The notes: generated by a model not told the origin, from the sequence alone. Positions 26,997 through 36,465 are shown, counted from the stretch's first letter. The stretch is DNA of 64,000 nucleotides from Xenophilus aerolatus (GCA_030418545.1 QAIB01000004.1:186001-250000); one strand, 5' to 3'. Made by a program: numbers and translations.

Positions 26997-27422
26997 TCAT
27001 GCGGGCTGGGCCGAGGCCGGCAGGCCGAAGACGCGGTCGAAGCCCCAGTTGAAGCAGAAGGTGTAGACGAGGAAGAACACCATCAGGCCGGCATCCATCA
27101 CCAGCGCATGCCACAGGCTCACGCCCAGCCACCAGGCGAACACCGGGATCAGCACCACCGCCAGGCCGAGCTCGAAGCCGATGGCGTGCGCCACCCGCCG
27201 CGCCACGCTGCGGCCACGCACCGCCTGGCGCGCCTCCCACCACTCGAAGGCGCTGTTGTAGCCCAGGTTCCACACGATGGCGATCGCCGACGCCATGACG
27301 GCGGCGACGCCCGAATGGCCAATGCCGTTGTCGGACAGGACGGCCAGCCCGAAGGTGGCGCACACGATGGCCAGCCCCTCGTAGAGGCTGATGTAAACAA
27401 TCTTTCTCTGGATTCCTTGCAT
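26997..27422 (-). CDS. PACE family (AceI-like) multidrug/biocide efflux transporter
   Basis: This 141-residue protein has four membrane segments arranged as two tandem bacterial transmembrane pair units. GIQRKIVYISLYEGLAIVCA and NLGYNSAFEWWEARQ come from the first unit and IGFELGLAVVLIPVFAWWLG and YTFCFNWGFDRVFG from the second. In each unit the E and N-W/F residues are typical of the family. Characterised relatives export chlorhexidine and other cations. The start is the ATG at 27422 (MQGIQRKIVY); the longer frame to 27473 would run across the divergent promoter. It is divergent from a LysR gene, as aceI is from aceR. Confidence 0.88.
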   Translation of the reverse strand: MQGIQRKIVYISLYEGLAIVCATFGLAVLSDNGIGHSGVAAVMASAIAIVWNLGYNSAFEWWEARQAVRGRSVARRVAHAIGFELGLAVVLIPVFAWWLGVSLWHALVMDAGLMVFFLVYTFCFNWGFDRVFGLPASAQPA

Positions 27423-27431
27423 GCGGCAGAA

Positions 27432-27456
27432 TTTATGTCTTCTGGATTGACATAAA
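27432..27456. promoter_or_regulatory. Perfect inverted repeat in the divergent PACE/LysR promoter
   Basis: TTTATGTC (27432-27439) and GACATAAA (27449-27456) form an exact 8-base inverted repeat with a 9-base spacer. It sits in an AT-rich 71-base gap between the two divergent start codons, where a LysR regulator would be expected to bind. A TTGACA (27447-27452) with TCAAAT 17 bases downstream could be the plus-strand promoter. Confidence 0.7.
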
Positions 27457-27493
27457 AAGTCAACTTCTTTCAAATTACTTGATAGATCGGGCC

Positions 27494-28381
27494 ATGGCCT
27501 TCGACAGCGACAGCGTGGCGGTTTTCCTGGCGGTGCTCGACCATGGCTCCTTCTCGGCGGCTGCCCGCGCCCTGGGCAAGGTGCCGTCGGCCGTGAGCAT
27601 GGCGATCGCCCAGCTGGAGGCCGAGCTCGACCTGCCGCTGTTCGACCGCAGCGGCCGCGAGCCGCGCCCCACGCCGGCCGCGCGCTCGCTCGAGCCGCAG
27701 GCGCGGCTCATGGCGGACCAGCTCACGCAGCTGCAGGTGCAGGCCCTGGCGCTGACACAGGGGCTGGAAGACCGGCTCACGCTGGCCATCGCCCCCGAAC
27801 TGCTGGGCGCGGCCTGGGGGCCCGCTCTTGCGACCCTCGCCGCCGAATACCCGGCCCTGGAGATGGAGGTGCTGGCCGCGCCGCAGGCCGACGCGCTGGC
27901 CATGCTGCACAGCGGGCGCGCGCAGTTGGCGCTGGTGTTCGAGCGGCCCGGCATGGACGGGCGCGAAGGCTTTCAGGAGGTGGCGCGCGAGACGCTGGTA
28001 CTGGTGATCGCGCCCGAGCACCCGGTGCTCGCCGCCGCAGGCGGAAGGCTGCGGGAGCAGCACCTCGCGGCCACCCGGCAGATCGTCGTCGCCGGCCGCG
28101 ACGTGCCCACCGCAGACCCGCGCTTCGTCTTCGCGCGGCAGGTCTGGCGCACCGACAACGCGCTGGCGGCCCTGAACATGGTGAGCGCCGGCCTGGGCTG
28201 GGGCTGGCTGCCGCGCAACGTGGTGCGGCCGCACGTCGCGGCCGGCACGCTGGTGGAGATCCCCTTCGAGAACCTCAGCAACGGGCTCAACCTGTGGGTC
28301 GACGTCGTGTGGTCCAAGGAGCGCCCATTGGGGCTGGGCGCGCGCCGCTTCGTGGCGCTGATGGGGCGCACGCCCGGCTGA
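27494..28381 (+). CDS. LysR-family regulator, divergent from the PACE transporter
   Basis: This 295-residue LysR protein has an N-terminal winged helix (FLAVLDHGSFSAAARALGKV, VSMAIAQLEAELDLPLFDRS) and a type 2 periplasmic-binding-like effector domain (RLTLAIAPELLG, DALAMLHSGRAQLALVFERP, GLGWGWLPRNVVRPHV). The start was set at the ATG at 27494 (MAFDSDSVAVF) rather than the TTG at 27479. Its position facing an AceI-type gene mirrors the AceR/AceI arrangement, so it probably activates that gene in response to a transported compound and represses itself. The effector is unknown. Confidence 0.9.
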   Translation: MAFDSDSVAVFLAVLDHGSFSAAARALGKVPSAVSMAIAQLEAELDLPLFDRSGREPRPTPAARSLEPQARLMADQLTQLQVQALALTQGLEDRLTLAIAPELLGAAWGPALATLAAEYPALEMEVLAAPQADALAMLHSGRAQLALVFERPGMDGREGFQEVARETLVLVIAPEHPVLAAAGGRLREQHLAATRQIVVAGRDVPTADPRFVFARQVWRTDNALAALNMVSAGLGWGWLPRNVVRPHVAAGTLVEIPFENLSNGLNLWVDVVWSKERPLGLGARRFVALMGRTPG

Positions 28382-28402
28382 AGGCGGGCGGCGCAGCGGC
28401 CC

Positions 28403-29308
28403 TCAGGGCCGGTCGGCGTTGCTGCCGTCGATGGGTGCGCCGCCGCGCGGCCGCGGCATCGGCCCCATCGGGAAGCGCGGCTGCGGTGCCGCCTGCACCG
28501 GCATCGGCGGCTGCGGCTGCGGTGACGCCATCGGCGGACGCTGCGGCCCCTGCATCGGGAACTGGGGCTGAGGCTGAGGCCGCGGCATGGCGACCGGCGG
28601 CGGCTGCACGGGGGCCGCTGGCGGGCGGCCGTTCCACTCGGGGCGCGGCGGCGGGGCGTTCCAGCCCTGACGCGGCGGCGGGCCGTTCCATTCGGGCCGG
28701 GCCTGGGGTGGTGGGCCATTCCATTCGGGCCGGGCCTGGGGCGGCGGACCGTTCCACTCCGGACGCGGCGGCGGGCCGGACCAGCCCGGACGGGGCGGCG
28801 GGGGCGCGTTCCAGCCCGGGCCCGGCGGGCGCGGCGCCCAGCCCAGCGCGGGCGGGGGTGGCGGGCGCCAACCGGGCATGGGAGGCGGCGGGGGGCGGTT
28901 GCCCCACCAGCGCGGCTCGCGGTACCAGGGCCGGTCGCGGTAGTAGTTGTTCCAGTAGTTGCCCAGCGTGAAGCCGATGATCGGCACCCCGATGGCCGCC
29001 CCGTAGCTGGCCAGCGGCACGGTGTCGCCGTCGTAGTCGTACTCGAGCCGGTTGGCGGCCACCCAGCCGCGCAGGCCGTCGGGCAGCACCACGTCGCACC
29101 AGCCGTAGCCGTCGGTGCAGCCCACCACGTTCAGCGGCTGGCCAGGCGCCAGCCGGGCCACGGCCGGGTACTCGGGCGAGGGGCCGGCGAACAGGGTCGG
29201 CGAGCCCCGGGTGTAGGCCTCCTGCGCTGCGGCCGCCAGGGGCAGCGCGAGCGCCAGCAGGCCGGCGCCGAGCCATCGGGCCGTGTTCTTCTTGCTTGTC
29301 GTTGTCAT
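28403..29308 (-). CDS. Secreted SH3-domain protein with long proline-rich repeat tail
   Basis: This 301-residue exported protein carries a signal peptide (LGAGLLALALPLAAAAQ). A bacterial SH3-like domain follows at about 25-85 (NVVGCTDGYGWCDVVLPDGL then RGWVAANRLEY), then a short hydrophobic segment (YGAAIGVPIIGFTLGNYWNN). The last ~170 residues are Pro, Trp, Gln and Arg rich, with near-perfect units of RPEWNGPPPQA and variants (PGWNAPPPP, RQGWNAPPPR). The start at 29308 follows AAGGAG. Such proteins are probably envelope-located; the function is unknown. A second gene with the same SH3 signature lies at 31859. The repeat tail looks prone to copy-number change. Confidence 0.82.
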   Translation of the reverse strand: MTTTSKKNTARWLGAGLLALALPLAAAAQEAYTRGSPTLFAGPSPEYPAVARLAPGQPLNVVGCTDGYGWCDVVLPDGLRGWVAANRLEYDYDGDTVPLASYGAAIGVPIIGFTLGNYWNNYYRDRPWYREPRWWGNRPPPPPMPGWRPPPPPALGWAPRPPGPGWNAPPPPRPGWSGPPPRPEWNGPPPQARPEWNGPPPQARPEWNGPPPRQGWNAPPPRPEWNGRPPAAPVQPPPVAMPRPQPQPQFPMQGPQRPPMASPQPQPPMPVQAAPQPRFPMGPMPRPRGGAPIDGSNADRP

Positions 29309-29479
29309 GATGGGCGCTCCTTGGTGTTTCAGGGTAGGCCGCATCGACACGTTGTCAATCAGCCACCGGCCCCACACCCCTGCCAACGCCGCCTGCAGGC
29401 GGTGCGTGCACCGCCGCACCCTTTGGTTACCGGCTTCATGCCGGCTTCACATGGCGGGGGCGCCGGAAACGGGAGGCAC

Positions 29480-30520
29480 TCAGGCCGCCTCGCGGTACGC
29501 CTGCGGCAACGCGCGCCCGCGCAACGGCGCCACGGCACGGCCGATGGCGGCGATGTGATCCGGCGTGGTGCCGCAGCAGCCGCCGACGATGTTGACCAGC
29601 CCGTCGGCCGCGAACTCGTGGATGAGGCGCGAGGTGACCTCGGGCGTCTCGTCGAAGCCGGTGTCGCTCATTGGGTTGGGCAGCCCGGCGTTGGGGTAGC
29701 AGCTGATGAAGGTGTCGCCCGCCACCCGGTTGAGTTCCTGCACGTAGGGGCGCATCAGCGCGGCACCGAGCGCGCAGTTCAGGCCCACGGCCAGCGGCTG
29801 GGCATGCCGCACGCTGTGCCAGAAGGCGGTGACGGTCTGGCCCGACAGGATGCGGCCCGAGGCGTCGGTCACGGTGCCGCTGATGATGATCGGCAGGCGC
29901 TCGCCGCTGGCCTCGAAGTACTCGTCGACGGCGAAGAGCGCGGCCTTGGCGTTGAGGGTGTCGAAGATGGTCTCGACCAGGATCACGTCGGCCCCGCCCT
30001 GCACCAGCGCCTCGGTCTGCTCGTAGTAGGCGGCGCGCAGGGTCTCGAAATCGACGTTGCGCGCGCCGGGATCGTTCACGTCGGGGCTGATGCTGGCGGT
30101 CTTGGGCGTGGGGCCGAGGGCGCCGGCCACGAAGCGCGGCTTGTCCGGCGTGCTGAACTTGTCGCAGGCTGCACGGGCGAGCTTCGCGGATTCGAGGTTC
30201 ATCTCGCGCGCCAGGTGCGCCATGTCGTAATCCTCCTGCGCCACGGTGGTGGCGCCGAAGGTGTTGGTCTCGACCAGGTCGGCACCCGCGGCCAGGTAGC
30301 CCTCGTGGATGTCGCGGATGACGTCGGGGCGCGTGAGCGACAGCAATTCGTTGTTGCCCTTCACGTCCTTGTGGAAATCCTTGAAGCGCTCGCCGCGGTA
30401 CTGCGCCTCGGTGAGCTTGAAGCGCTGGATCATCGTGCCCATGGCGCCATCGAGGATGGCGATGCGTTGGGCGAGAATGCCGGGCAGCTCACGGGCACGG
30501 GTGTAGGCGGGCAGCGTCAT
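29480..30520 (-). CDS. metH: Methionine synthase, homocysteine-binding half of a split MetH
   Basis: This 346-residue homocysteine S-methyltransferase module matches the N-terminal domain of MetH. It has [20 protein letters not shown] at the start, [37 protein letters not shown], the first zinc Cys in [10 protein letters not shown] and the Cys pair in [14 protein letters not shown]. The three cysteines bind the catalytic zinc that activates homocysteine. The start at 30520 gives [16 protein letters not shown]. It must work with the B12-dependent half at 24085-26835. No SAH riboswitch is seen upstream of this half, so the two halves may be regulated differently. Confidence 0.95.
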   Translation of the reverse strand: MTLPAYTRARELPGILAQRIAILDGAMGTMIQRFKLTEAQYRGERFKDFHKDVKGNNELLSLTRPDVIRDIHEGYLAAGADLVETNTFGATTVAQEDYDMAHLAREMNLESAKLARAACDKFSTPDKPRFVAGALGPTPKTASISPDVNDPGARNVDFETLRAAYYEQTEALVQGGADVILVETIFDTLNAKAALFAVDEYFEASGERLPIIISGTVTDASGRILSGQTVTAFWHSVRHAQPLAVGLNCALGAALMRPYVQELNRVAGDTFISCYPNAGLPNPMSDTGFDETPEVTSRLIHEFAADGLVNIVGGCCGTTPDHIAAIGRAVAPLRGRALPQAYREAA

Positions 30521-30611
30521 GCGGCGATTGTAGGAATCGCCGCCTCGGCGCCGCCCCGCGCAGCCGGCTGGCCCTGCCAACTTCCAGGGCGCCCCGCCGG
30601 TGTTTGACCGC

Positions 30612-30621
30612 TGTCATGACA
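30612..30621. promoter_or_regulatory. TGTCATGACA palindrome upstream of the desaturase gene
   Basis: A perfect 10-base palindrome lies in the 220-base gap between the divergent metH half and the desaturase gene, just after a TTGACC (30604) that could be a -35 box. A small operator is possible but nothing identifies the regulator. Confidence 0.3.
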
Positions 30622-30740
30622 CTGTCGAGAGGCCTCGGTTAGGGTTGCATGACGATCCCTGCCGGGCCGCGGCCGGATCGCCTTTCTTCTCCCTCGTCCT
30701 CTTCGTCCACCGTGCGCGCAGGTCGCGCCTTCTCAGCTTC

Positions 30741-31847
30741 ATGTCCGAATCGACTCTCCAGCCGGCGCCCCGCCCGCTGTCCCCCGAGGTGCCGCTGCCG
30801 CACCGCAAGACCATCCGCGGCTGGCTGCTGCCGCTCGTCCAGCGCACGACGCTGCGCCCCGTCCTGCTGCTGGTGCTGGACTACGTGTTTTTCTTCGCGC
30901 TGGCGGCCGCTGCCGTGCTGCTCCAGGCCGGATGGGCGCGCGCCCTGGCCGGGCTGGCCTGCGGCTTCGTGATCGGGCGGCTGTTCATCATCGGCCACGA
31001 CGCCTGCCACCAGAGCCTGACGCCGCACCGGCGGCTCAACCGCTGGCTGGGCCGCATCGCCTTCCTGCCCTCGCTCACGCCCTACAGCCTGTGGGACATG
31101 GGGCACAACACGGTGCACCACGGCTTCACCAACCTCAAGGGCGTGGACTTCGTCTGGGCACCGCTCACGCAGGCCGAGTACGAGGCGCTGCCGCCCGGCC
31201 GCCGGCTGATGGAGCGGCTGTACCGCAGCGGCTGGGCGCCGGGCGTGTACTACATGGTCGAGATCTGGTGGCGCCGCATGATCGCGCGCGACCGCACGGC
31301 CAACGCCGAGCGGCCGGTGTTCTCGCGCGACTGCGCTTTGGTGCTGGGCTTCGCCACGCTGTGGCTGGCGGTGCTGGCGGCGGTGTCCTTCGCCACCGGG
31401 CGCGCGCTGCTGCCGATGCTGGGCTTTGCCTTCGTGCTGCCGGTGCTGTTCTGGTTCGCGATGATCGGCTTCGTGGTGTACGTGCACCACACGCACGTGA
31501 AGGTGTCGTGGCACGACGACCGCGCCGCCTGGCAGCGCGCGCAGCCCTTCGTGTCGACCACCGTGCACCTGACCTTCCCGTGGCGCATCGGCAGCCTGAT
31601 GCACCACATCATGGAGCACACCGCGCACCACGTGGACATGAGCATCCCGCTGTACAAGCTCAAGGCCGCGCAGGCGCGCATCGAGGAACTGCTGCCCGGG
31701 CGCATCGTGATCCAGCGCTTTTCATGGCGCTGGTACTTCGGCACGGCGCGCCGCTGCAAGCTGTACGACTTCACGCGCCGCTGCTGGACGGACTTCCAGG
31801 GCCGCGCGACCAGCGAGCCGGCGCCGCTGCCGCTCGCGGCGGCCTGA
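30741..31847 (+). CDS. Membrane fatty acid desaturase
   Basis: This 368-residue integral membrane di-iron desaturase has three histidine boxes: HDACH (IIGHDACHQSLTPH, about 88), HNTVHH (MGHNTVHHGF, about 121) and HTAHH (MEHTAHHVDM, about 293). It also has four hydrophobic segments in pairs. Such enzymes introduce a double bond into membrane fatty acyl chains using O2 and an electron donor. The start is the ATG at 30741 (MSESTLQPAPRPL); longer frames upstream lack coding character. Regiospecificity cannot be told from the sequence. Confidence 0.9.
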   Translation: MSESTLQPAPRPLSPEVPLPHRKTIRGWLLPLVQRTTLRPVLLLVLDYVFFFALAAAAVLLQAGWARALAGLACGFVIGRLFIIGHDACHQSLTPHRRLNRWLGRIAFLPSLTPYSLWDMGHNTVHHGFTNLKGVDFVWAPLTQAEYEALPPGRRLMERLYRSGWAPGVYYMVEIWWRRMIARDRTANAERPVFSRDCALVLGFATLWLAVLAAVSFATGRALLPMLGFAFVLPVLFWFAMIGFVVYVHHTHVKVSWHDDRAAWQRAQPFVSTTVHLTFPWRIGSLMHHIMEHTAHHVDMSIPLYKLKAAQARIEELLPGRIVIQRFSWRWYFGTARRCKLYDFTRRCWTDFQGRATSEPAPLPLAAA

Positions 31848-31858
31848 GCGAGGGCCGC

Positions 31859-32359
31859 TCAGCGCGGCATCGGCTGCCCGCGCGCCCAGCCGGGGCGCAT
31901 GGGGAACATCGGCTCGCCCGGGCCGCCGCGCGGCGCGAGCTCGATGACCGTGGCGCCGCCGTGGTAGCCGTAGCCCCAGGGCTGCACCAAGTAGACGCCG
32001 GTGACGGCGCCGTTGGCGATCACGCCGCGCTGCGGCAGCGGGGTGCTGGTGCGGTGGTCCAGGCTGTCCTCTTCCTGCACCGCCTGCAGGCGGCTTTCGG
32101 CCACCCAGCCGCGCGCGCCGCTCTCGAGTTCGACCTCGCACCAGCCGCGCTGCTCGGTGCAGCCGTACACCCAGGCGGGTACCGTGCGCGGCACGCGCTG
32201 CGTGACCGCATCGCGGGAGGACGGCCCGGCCCGCAGCACGCTGCCGGCGCGCAGGTCGGCGTCGACGGGCTGCGGCGGCTGCTGGGCGATGGCGGCCGGC
32301 GGCACCAACGCCGCCGCGACAAAAGCGGATACGAGGAGGATTCGGCTCGGGTGGCGCAT
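31859..32359 (-). CDS. Secreted SH3-domain protein
   Basis: This 166-residue protein has a signal peptide (RILLVSAFVAAALVPPAAIAQ) and one bacterial SH3-like domain with VYGCTEQRGWCEVELESGAR followed by GWVAESRLQ. The C-terminus is Gly/Pro rich (GYGYHGGATVIELAPRGGPG). The core signature is nearly the same as in the protein at 28403, so the two are paralogues placed on either side of the split-metH half and the desaturase. It converges on the desaturase gene with an 11-base gap. An envelope role is likely; the exact function is unknown. Confidence 0.82.
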   Translation of the reverse strand: MRHPSRILLVSAFVAAALVPPAAIAQQPPQPVDADLRAGSVLRAGPSSRDAVTQRVPRTVPAWVYGCTEQRGWCEVELESGARGWVAESRLQAVQEEDSLDHRTSTPLPQRGVIANGAVTGVYLVQPWGYGYHGGATVIELAPRGGPGEPMFPMRPGWARGQPMPR

Positions 32360-32414
32360 GTGGTGATGCCTCGTGGAGGTTCGAGCCCGCGATGGTAAGC
32401 GCGGGGTCCCGCGC

Positions 32415-33227
32415 TCAACCCTCGACGAAGGCCAGCACCGCCTCCAGCATGCGCCGCACCTGCGGCTGCACGCCGGCCGCCACCGCAGGCAGGTAGTCGA
32501 AGGGCAGCGCCTCCTGCATGTAGCTGCACTGCGTCATCTCGAGCTGCACCGCGTGGACGCCACCGGACGGATCGCCGTAGCGGCGGGTGATGTGGCCGCC
32601 CTTGAAGCGCCCGTTGAGCACGCCGCTGTACGCGGGGTTCGACTGCGCGATGTCCAGCAGTTGCGCCGCCAGCGCCGGGTCGCAGCTCGCACCGTCGGCG
32701 GTGCCGAGGTTGAGGTCGGGCAGCTTGCCGTCGAAGAAGCGCGGCAGCACCGAGCGGATGGAGTGCGCGTCCCACAGCGCGACGACGCCGTGCGCCGCCT
32801 TCAGGCGCGCGAGCTCGGCGGCGAGCTGGTCGTGGTAGGGCTGCCAAAGGGCCTCGCGGCGGGCAGCGATCTCGGCCTCGCCCGGCACGTCGCCCTCGAC
32901 GTAGAGCGGCGTGTCGTCGAAGGTGTCGACCGGGCACAGGCCGGTGACGCTCTGGCCCGGATAGAGGCTCGCGCCGTCAGGCGGTCGGTTCAGGTCGATG
33001 ACGTAGCGCGAGTGCGTGGCGACGAGCACCGAGGCGCCGAGTTCGTCGGCGAAGTCGTAGAGCCGCTCGAGGTGCCAGTCGGTGTCGGGCACCTGGCGCG
33101 CTTCGTCGGTGAGGCGTGCGGCCAGCGCGGGCGGCACATGCGTGCCCACGTGCGGCATGGAGATCAGCAGCGGCTTCGTGCCGGCGCGGAATCGGAAAGG
33201 CGGTTCGGTGGTGGTGAAAAGACTCAT
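32415..33227 (-). CDS. hutG: N-formylglutamate deformylase HutG
   Basis: This 270-residue enzyme hydrolyses N-formyl-L-glutamate to glutamate and formate, the last step of the five-enzyme histidine route. Family landmarks are LLISMPHVGTHVPPALAARL, DTDWHLERLYDFADELGASV, IDLNRPPDGASLYPGQ, WDAHSIRSVLPRFFDGKLPD and KGGHITRRYGDPSGGVHAVQ. The His and Asp residues in these motifs are the expected zinc and catalytic residues. The ATG at 33227 overlaps the hutF stop by four bases. It is the last gene of the hut operon. Confidence 0.95.
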   Translation of the reverse strand: MSLFTTTEPPFRFRAGTKPLLISMPHVGTHVPPALAARLTDEARQVPDTDWHLERLYDFADELGASVLVATHSRYVIDLNRPPDGASLYPGQSVTGLCPVDTFDDTPLYVEGDVPGEAEIAARREALWQPYHDQLAAELARLKAAHGVVALWDAHSIRSVLPRFFDGKLPDLNLGTADGASCDPALAAQLLDIAQSNPAYSGVLNGRFKGGHITRRYGDPSGGVHAVQLEMTQCSYMQEALPFDYLPAVAAGVQPQVRRMLEAVLAFVEG

Positions 33228-34609
33228 GGTGTGTTGAGCAGTTGGCGGCGCGCGGCGACGAAGGCGGCCGCGGCGTTCTGGTGGAGCGGGTGGCGACCGC
33301 CCTGGGCCCGCGGCCGGCCCGCGACCCACACGGCATCGATCGCGCTCGTGCGCTGGCTGGCGAAGACGTGCGAGGCCAGCATCTCGGGCGCTGGCAGGCC
33401 GGCCAGCACGGTGTGTGCCGCGTCGAGCACGACGAAGTCCGCCTGCTGCCCCACGGCCAGCCCGGCGACCGCGCGCCCCGCGGCCTGCGCGCCGCCCCGC
33501 ACGGCGGCGAGGGTCATGGCCGTGGCGACCTGCGGCTGCGACGTATCCGCGGCGACGTTGCGCTCTCGCCTGGCCAGGCGCTGGCTGTACTCGAGCATCA
33601 GCAGCTCCTCGGCCGCGTTGACGCAGATGTGGCTGTCGGAACCCACGCCCCACATACCCCCGGCAGAACGCCAGGCGGGCAGGTCGAAGATGCCGTCGCC
33701 CAGGTTGGCCTCGGTGGTCGGGCACAGGCCGGCGACGGCACCGCTGGCGGCCGCTCGGCGGTACTCGTCGGCGTCCATGTGGGTGGCGTGGACCAGGCAC
33801 CAGCGTGCGTCGACCGGCACGTGGTCGAGCAGCCAGGCGACCGGCCGCTGCCCGCTCCAGGCCAGGCAGTCGTCGACCTCCTTCGTCTGCTCGGCGATGT
33901 GGATGTGCACGGGCGCGGTGGCGTCGAGGGCCTCCAGGCCCGCCAGCGCCTCGCGCAGGCCCTCGGGCGGCACCGCACGCAGCGAGTGCGGCGCGAGGCC
34001 GAGGCGCGCGCCCTGCGCCTCGCACAGTGGCTTCAGGCGCTCCAACAGACGCAGCATCGATGCGGTGCTGCGGATGAAGCGACGCTGCCCGTCGCCGGGC
34101 GGCAGGCCACCGAAGCCGCCGGACTGGTAGAGCACCGGCAGCAGGGTGAGGCCGATGCCGGCCTGCTCGGCAGCGCGCAGCAGCGCGAGCGCGAGCGTCG
34201 CGTCGTCGGCGTAGGGCCTGCCGTCGGCATCGTGGTGCACATAGTGGAACTCGCACACCGAGGTGTAGCCCGCCTCCAGCATCTCGACGTAGAGCCACAG
34301 CGCGATGGCTTCCAGCTGCGCGGGATCGAGCCGCAGCGCGAAGCGGTACATCAGGGTGCGCCAGCTCCAGAAGGAGTCCTGCGCCTGCCCGCGGTATTCG
34401 GTGAGGCCCGCGATGCCGCGCTGGAAGGCGTGCGAATGCAGGTTGGGCATGCCGGGAATCACCGGCCCGGCGGCGCGCGCTGCGGACGCGTCGGCCGCAG
34501 CGCCGGGAGTGACGGCCGTGAGGCGGCCGGCGGCATCCCAGTCCAGTCGCACGTCGCGCGCCCAGCCGCCCGGCAGCAGCACGTCGGCGGCATGCAGCGA
34601 ACGCGTCAT
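33224..34609 (-). CDS. hutF: Formimidoylglutamate deiminase HutF
   Basis: This 461-residue amidohydrolase converts N-formimidoyl-L-glutamate to N-formylglutamate and ammonia. Metal-binding motifs are [15 protein letters not shown] (H-x-H), [23 protein letters not shown] and [11 protein letters not shown] (the catalytic Asp). Its presence with HutG defines the formate-yielding histidine pathway instead of the HutG-type formiminoglutamase route. The ATG at 34609 overlaps the hutI stop, and its own stop overlaps hutG, so hutI, hutF and hutG are coupled. Confidence 0.95.
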   Translation of the reverse strand: MTRSLHAADVLLPGGWARDVRLDWDAAGRLTAVTPGAAADASAARAAGPVIPGMPNLHSHAFQRGIAGLTEYRGQAQDSFWSWRTLMYRFALRLDPAQLEAIALWLYVEMLEAGYTSVCEFHYVHHDADGRPYADDATLALALLRAAEQAGIGLTLLPVLYQSGGFGGLPPGDGQRRFIRSTASMLRLLERLKPLCEAQGARLGLAPHSLRAVPPEGLREALAGLEALDATAPVHIHIAEQTKEVDDCLAWSGQRPVAWLLDHVPVDARWCLVHATHMDADEYRRAAASGAVAGLCPTTEANLGDGIFDLPAWRSAGGMWGVGSDSHICVNAAEELLMLEYSQRLARRERNVAADTSQPQVATAMTLAAVRGGAQAAGRAVAGLAVGQQADFVVLDAAHTVLAGLPAPEMLASHVFASQRTSAIDAVWVAGRPRAQGGRHPLHQNAAAAFVAARRQLLNTP

Positions 34610-35826
34610 GCGCCCTCCCCTTCGGCGATCCGGCCCTGGCGCACCACCGCGCGCACCGGCCGCTGGCCGAACCAGTAGGCCAGTTCGGCGGCTTCGCGCA
34701 CGTCCCACAGCACGAAGTTGGCGCTCTGGCCGACGATCAACGCGCCGTGCGTGCCCTGCAAGCCCAGTGCCCGCGCCGCGTGGCGGGTGACGCCGTCCAG
34801 CGCCTCGGGCACGGTGAGGCGGAACAAGGTGCAGGCCATGTTGAGCATCAGCAGCAGCGACAGCGCCGGCGAGGTGCCGGGGTTGTGGTCGGTGGAGACG
34901 GCCATGGGCACGCCCGCCTCGCGCAGCGCGGCGATGGGCGGCAGCTGCGTGTCGCGCAACGTGTAGTAGGCGCCGGGCAGCAGCACGGCGACGGTGCCGG
35001 CGGCCTTCATCGCGTCGACGCCGGCCTGCGAGAGGTGCTCGATGTGGTCGCACGAGAGCGCCCCGTAGCGCGCTGCCAGCGCCGCGCCGCCCATGTCCGA
35101 CAGCTGCTCGGCATGGAGCTTGACGGGCAGGCCCAGCGCTTGCGCGGACAGGAACACGTGCTCGGTCTCTTCCAGGGAGAACGCGATGCGCTCGCAGAAG
35201 ACATCGACGGCATCGACCAGCCCCTCGGCCGCCAGCGCCGGCAGCATCTCGCGGCAGACGAGGTCGATGTAGTCCCCGCTGCGGCCGGCATATTCGGGCG
35301 GCAGGGCATGTGCGCCGAGGAAGGTGGCGCGCACCGTCACGCCGTGCGCCTCGGCGAGCCGGCGCGCCACGCGCAGCTGCTTGCGTTCGTGCTCAAGCGA
35401 CAGGCCATAGCCGGATTTGATCTCGATCGCGCAGACGCCCTCGGCCAGCAGGTTCGCGAGGCGCGCCGATGCGCTGGCGAAGAGCTCGTCCTCGCTGGCT
35501 TCGCGCGTGGCGCGCACGCTGGCGACGATGCCACCCCCGGCCTTGGCCACTTCTTCATAGCTGGCGCCTGCCAGGCGCATGGCGAATTCGTTGGCGCGCC
35601 GGCCGCCGTAGACGAGGTGGGTGTGGCAGTCGACCAGGCCCGGCGTGACCAGCGCGCCGCCGCCGTCGTGCACGCGCGCATCGGCCCAGCCGGCGGGCAC
35701 GGCGCCGGGCGGGCCGGCCCAGCGCAGCACGCCGTCCGCCACGGCCAAGGCCAGCGGCGCGCCGTCGATGTCGCGCAGGTCCGTCCACAGGCCGTCGGCC
35801 GAAGGTCGCGAGGCGAAAGGTGTCAT
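34606..35826 (-). CDS. hutI: Imidazolonepropionase HutI
   Basis: This 406-residue amidohydrolase opens 4-imidazolone-5-propanoate to N-formimidoyl-L-glutamate. The metal site is [18 protein letters not shown], and further landmarks are [45 protein letters not shown] and [12 protein letters not shown]. The start is the ATG at 35826. A dispersed repeat lies between it and hutD upstream; otherwise it is in line with the other hut genes. Confidence 0.96.
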   Translation of the reverse strand: MTPFASRPSADGLWTDLRDIDGAPLALAVADGVLRWAGPPGAVPAGWADARVHDGGGALVTPGLVDCHTHLVYGGRRANEFAMRLAGASYEEVAKAGGGIVASVRATREASEDELFASASARLANLLAEGVCAIEIKSGYGLSLEHERKQLRVARRLAEAHGVTVRATFLGAHALPPEYAGRSGDYIDLVCREMLPALAAEGLVDAVDVFCERIAFSLEETEHVFLSAQALGLPVKLHAEQLSDMGGAALAARYGALSCDHIEHLSQAGVDAMKAAGTVAVLLPGAYYTLRDTQLPPIAALREAGVPMAVSTDHNPGTSPALSLLLMLNMACTLFRLTVPEALDGVTRHAARALGLQGTHGALIVGQSANFVLWDVREAAELAYWFGQRPVRAVVRQGRIAEGEGA

Positions 35827-35836
35827 GAAGCGATCT

Positions 35837-35890
35837 GCTCTCTTTTCGATAGCTGCAGGCGCAATGCTGGTGGGCGCCGCAGCCCGTTTT
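35837..35890 (+). repeat. Dispersed repeat, ATAGCT...GGGCGCTG family (copy 2)
   Basis: TCTTTTCGATAGCTGCAGGC, then GGGCGCCGCAGCCCG, sits between hutI and hutD and reaches the 3' end of hutD. The left inverted-repeat arm is degraded compared with the copy at 1231. Confidence 0.65.
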
Positions 35891-36465
35891 CATTCAGGAA
35901 TCCGCGGCTCCCACCGCACCGCGATCAGGCGGGCGTCGCGGCTGGCGGGCGTGAGCATCCATTCCTGCGGCTGCTCGGCCCACCAGAGGCCGTCCCAGGT
36001 CTTGAGCAGGCCGCCGCCGCGCAGGTGGTAGTGGCCCTGCACGCAGAGCAGCAGGCCGTAGGTGCAACGCGGCATCACATGGGCCTGGCTGTAGACCGAG
36101 ACGGTGGAACTGCCGCCTTCGCGCCGCGTCATCACGTTGAAGTCGGTCGACGGACCGCCGAGCAGCTGGCAGCGCAGGGCGAGGTCGCCGCTGAAGGCGA
36201 AGGGGTCGTGCAGGACGTCGAGGCGATGGCGCACGCCCTCGCCCTCGAGCCATACGCCGTCGCCCTCGAGCAGCACGATGGTGCGGTCCACGCCCGGGAA
36301 GGGGGAGAAGGGGCCCGGCGCGGCGATGCTGGCGACGCTCACCCGCCAGTCGAAGCCGTGCATGTCGGCGCCGGGTGGCCAGCACAGGATCTCGCGCGTG
36401 CTGCCGCCGCCGTTCTTCCACGGGCTCACGGGCAGTTCGTGCAGCTTGAAGCGTTCGTAGGGCAT
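35890..36465 (-). CDS. hutD: HutD/Ves family protein
   Basis: This 191-residue cupin-like protein is of the HutD/Ves family. Landmarks are SPWKNGGGSTREILCWP, the stretch around DWRVSVASIAAPGPFSPFPG and DRTIVLLEGDGVWLEG, and DFNVMTRR. In Pseudomonas, HutD has been described as limiting overactivity of the hut operon; no catalytic role is established. The ATG at 36465 was chosen for the strong AGGAGG seven bases upstream. It lies between hutU and hutI, its usual place. Confidence 0.9.
   Translation of the reverse strand: MPYERFKLHELPVSPWKNGGGSTREILCWPPGADMHGFDWRVSVASIAAPGPFSPFPGVDRTIVLLEGDGVWLEGEGVRHRLDVLHDPFAFSGDLALRCQLLGGPSTDFNVMTRREGGSSTVSVYSQAHVMPRCTYGLLLCVQGHYHLRGGGLLKTWDGLWWAEQPQEWMLTPASRDARLIAVRWEPRIPE

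Noticed and set aside
28600-28830. Tandem repeats that might look like a CRISPR-type or satellite array
   Set aside because: The period is in codons, the frame is open throughout and it encodes the RPEWNGPPP-type tail of an exported protein. There are no unique spacers of constant length.
30521-30620. Possible second SAH riboswitch before the homocysteine half of metH
   Set aside because: On the minus strand no GAGGAGCG-TTGCA core, no CAGGCT segment and no pairing pseudoknot arm could be found.
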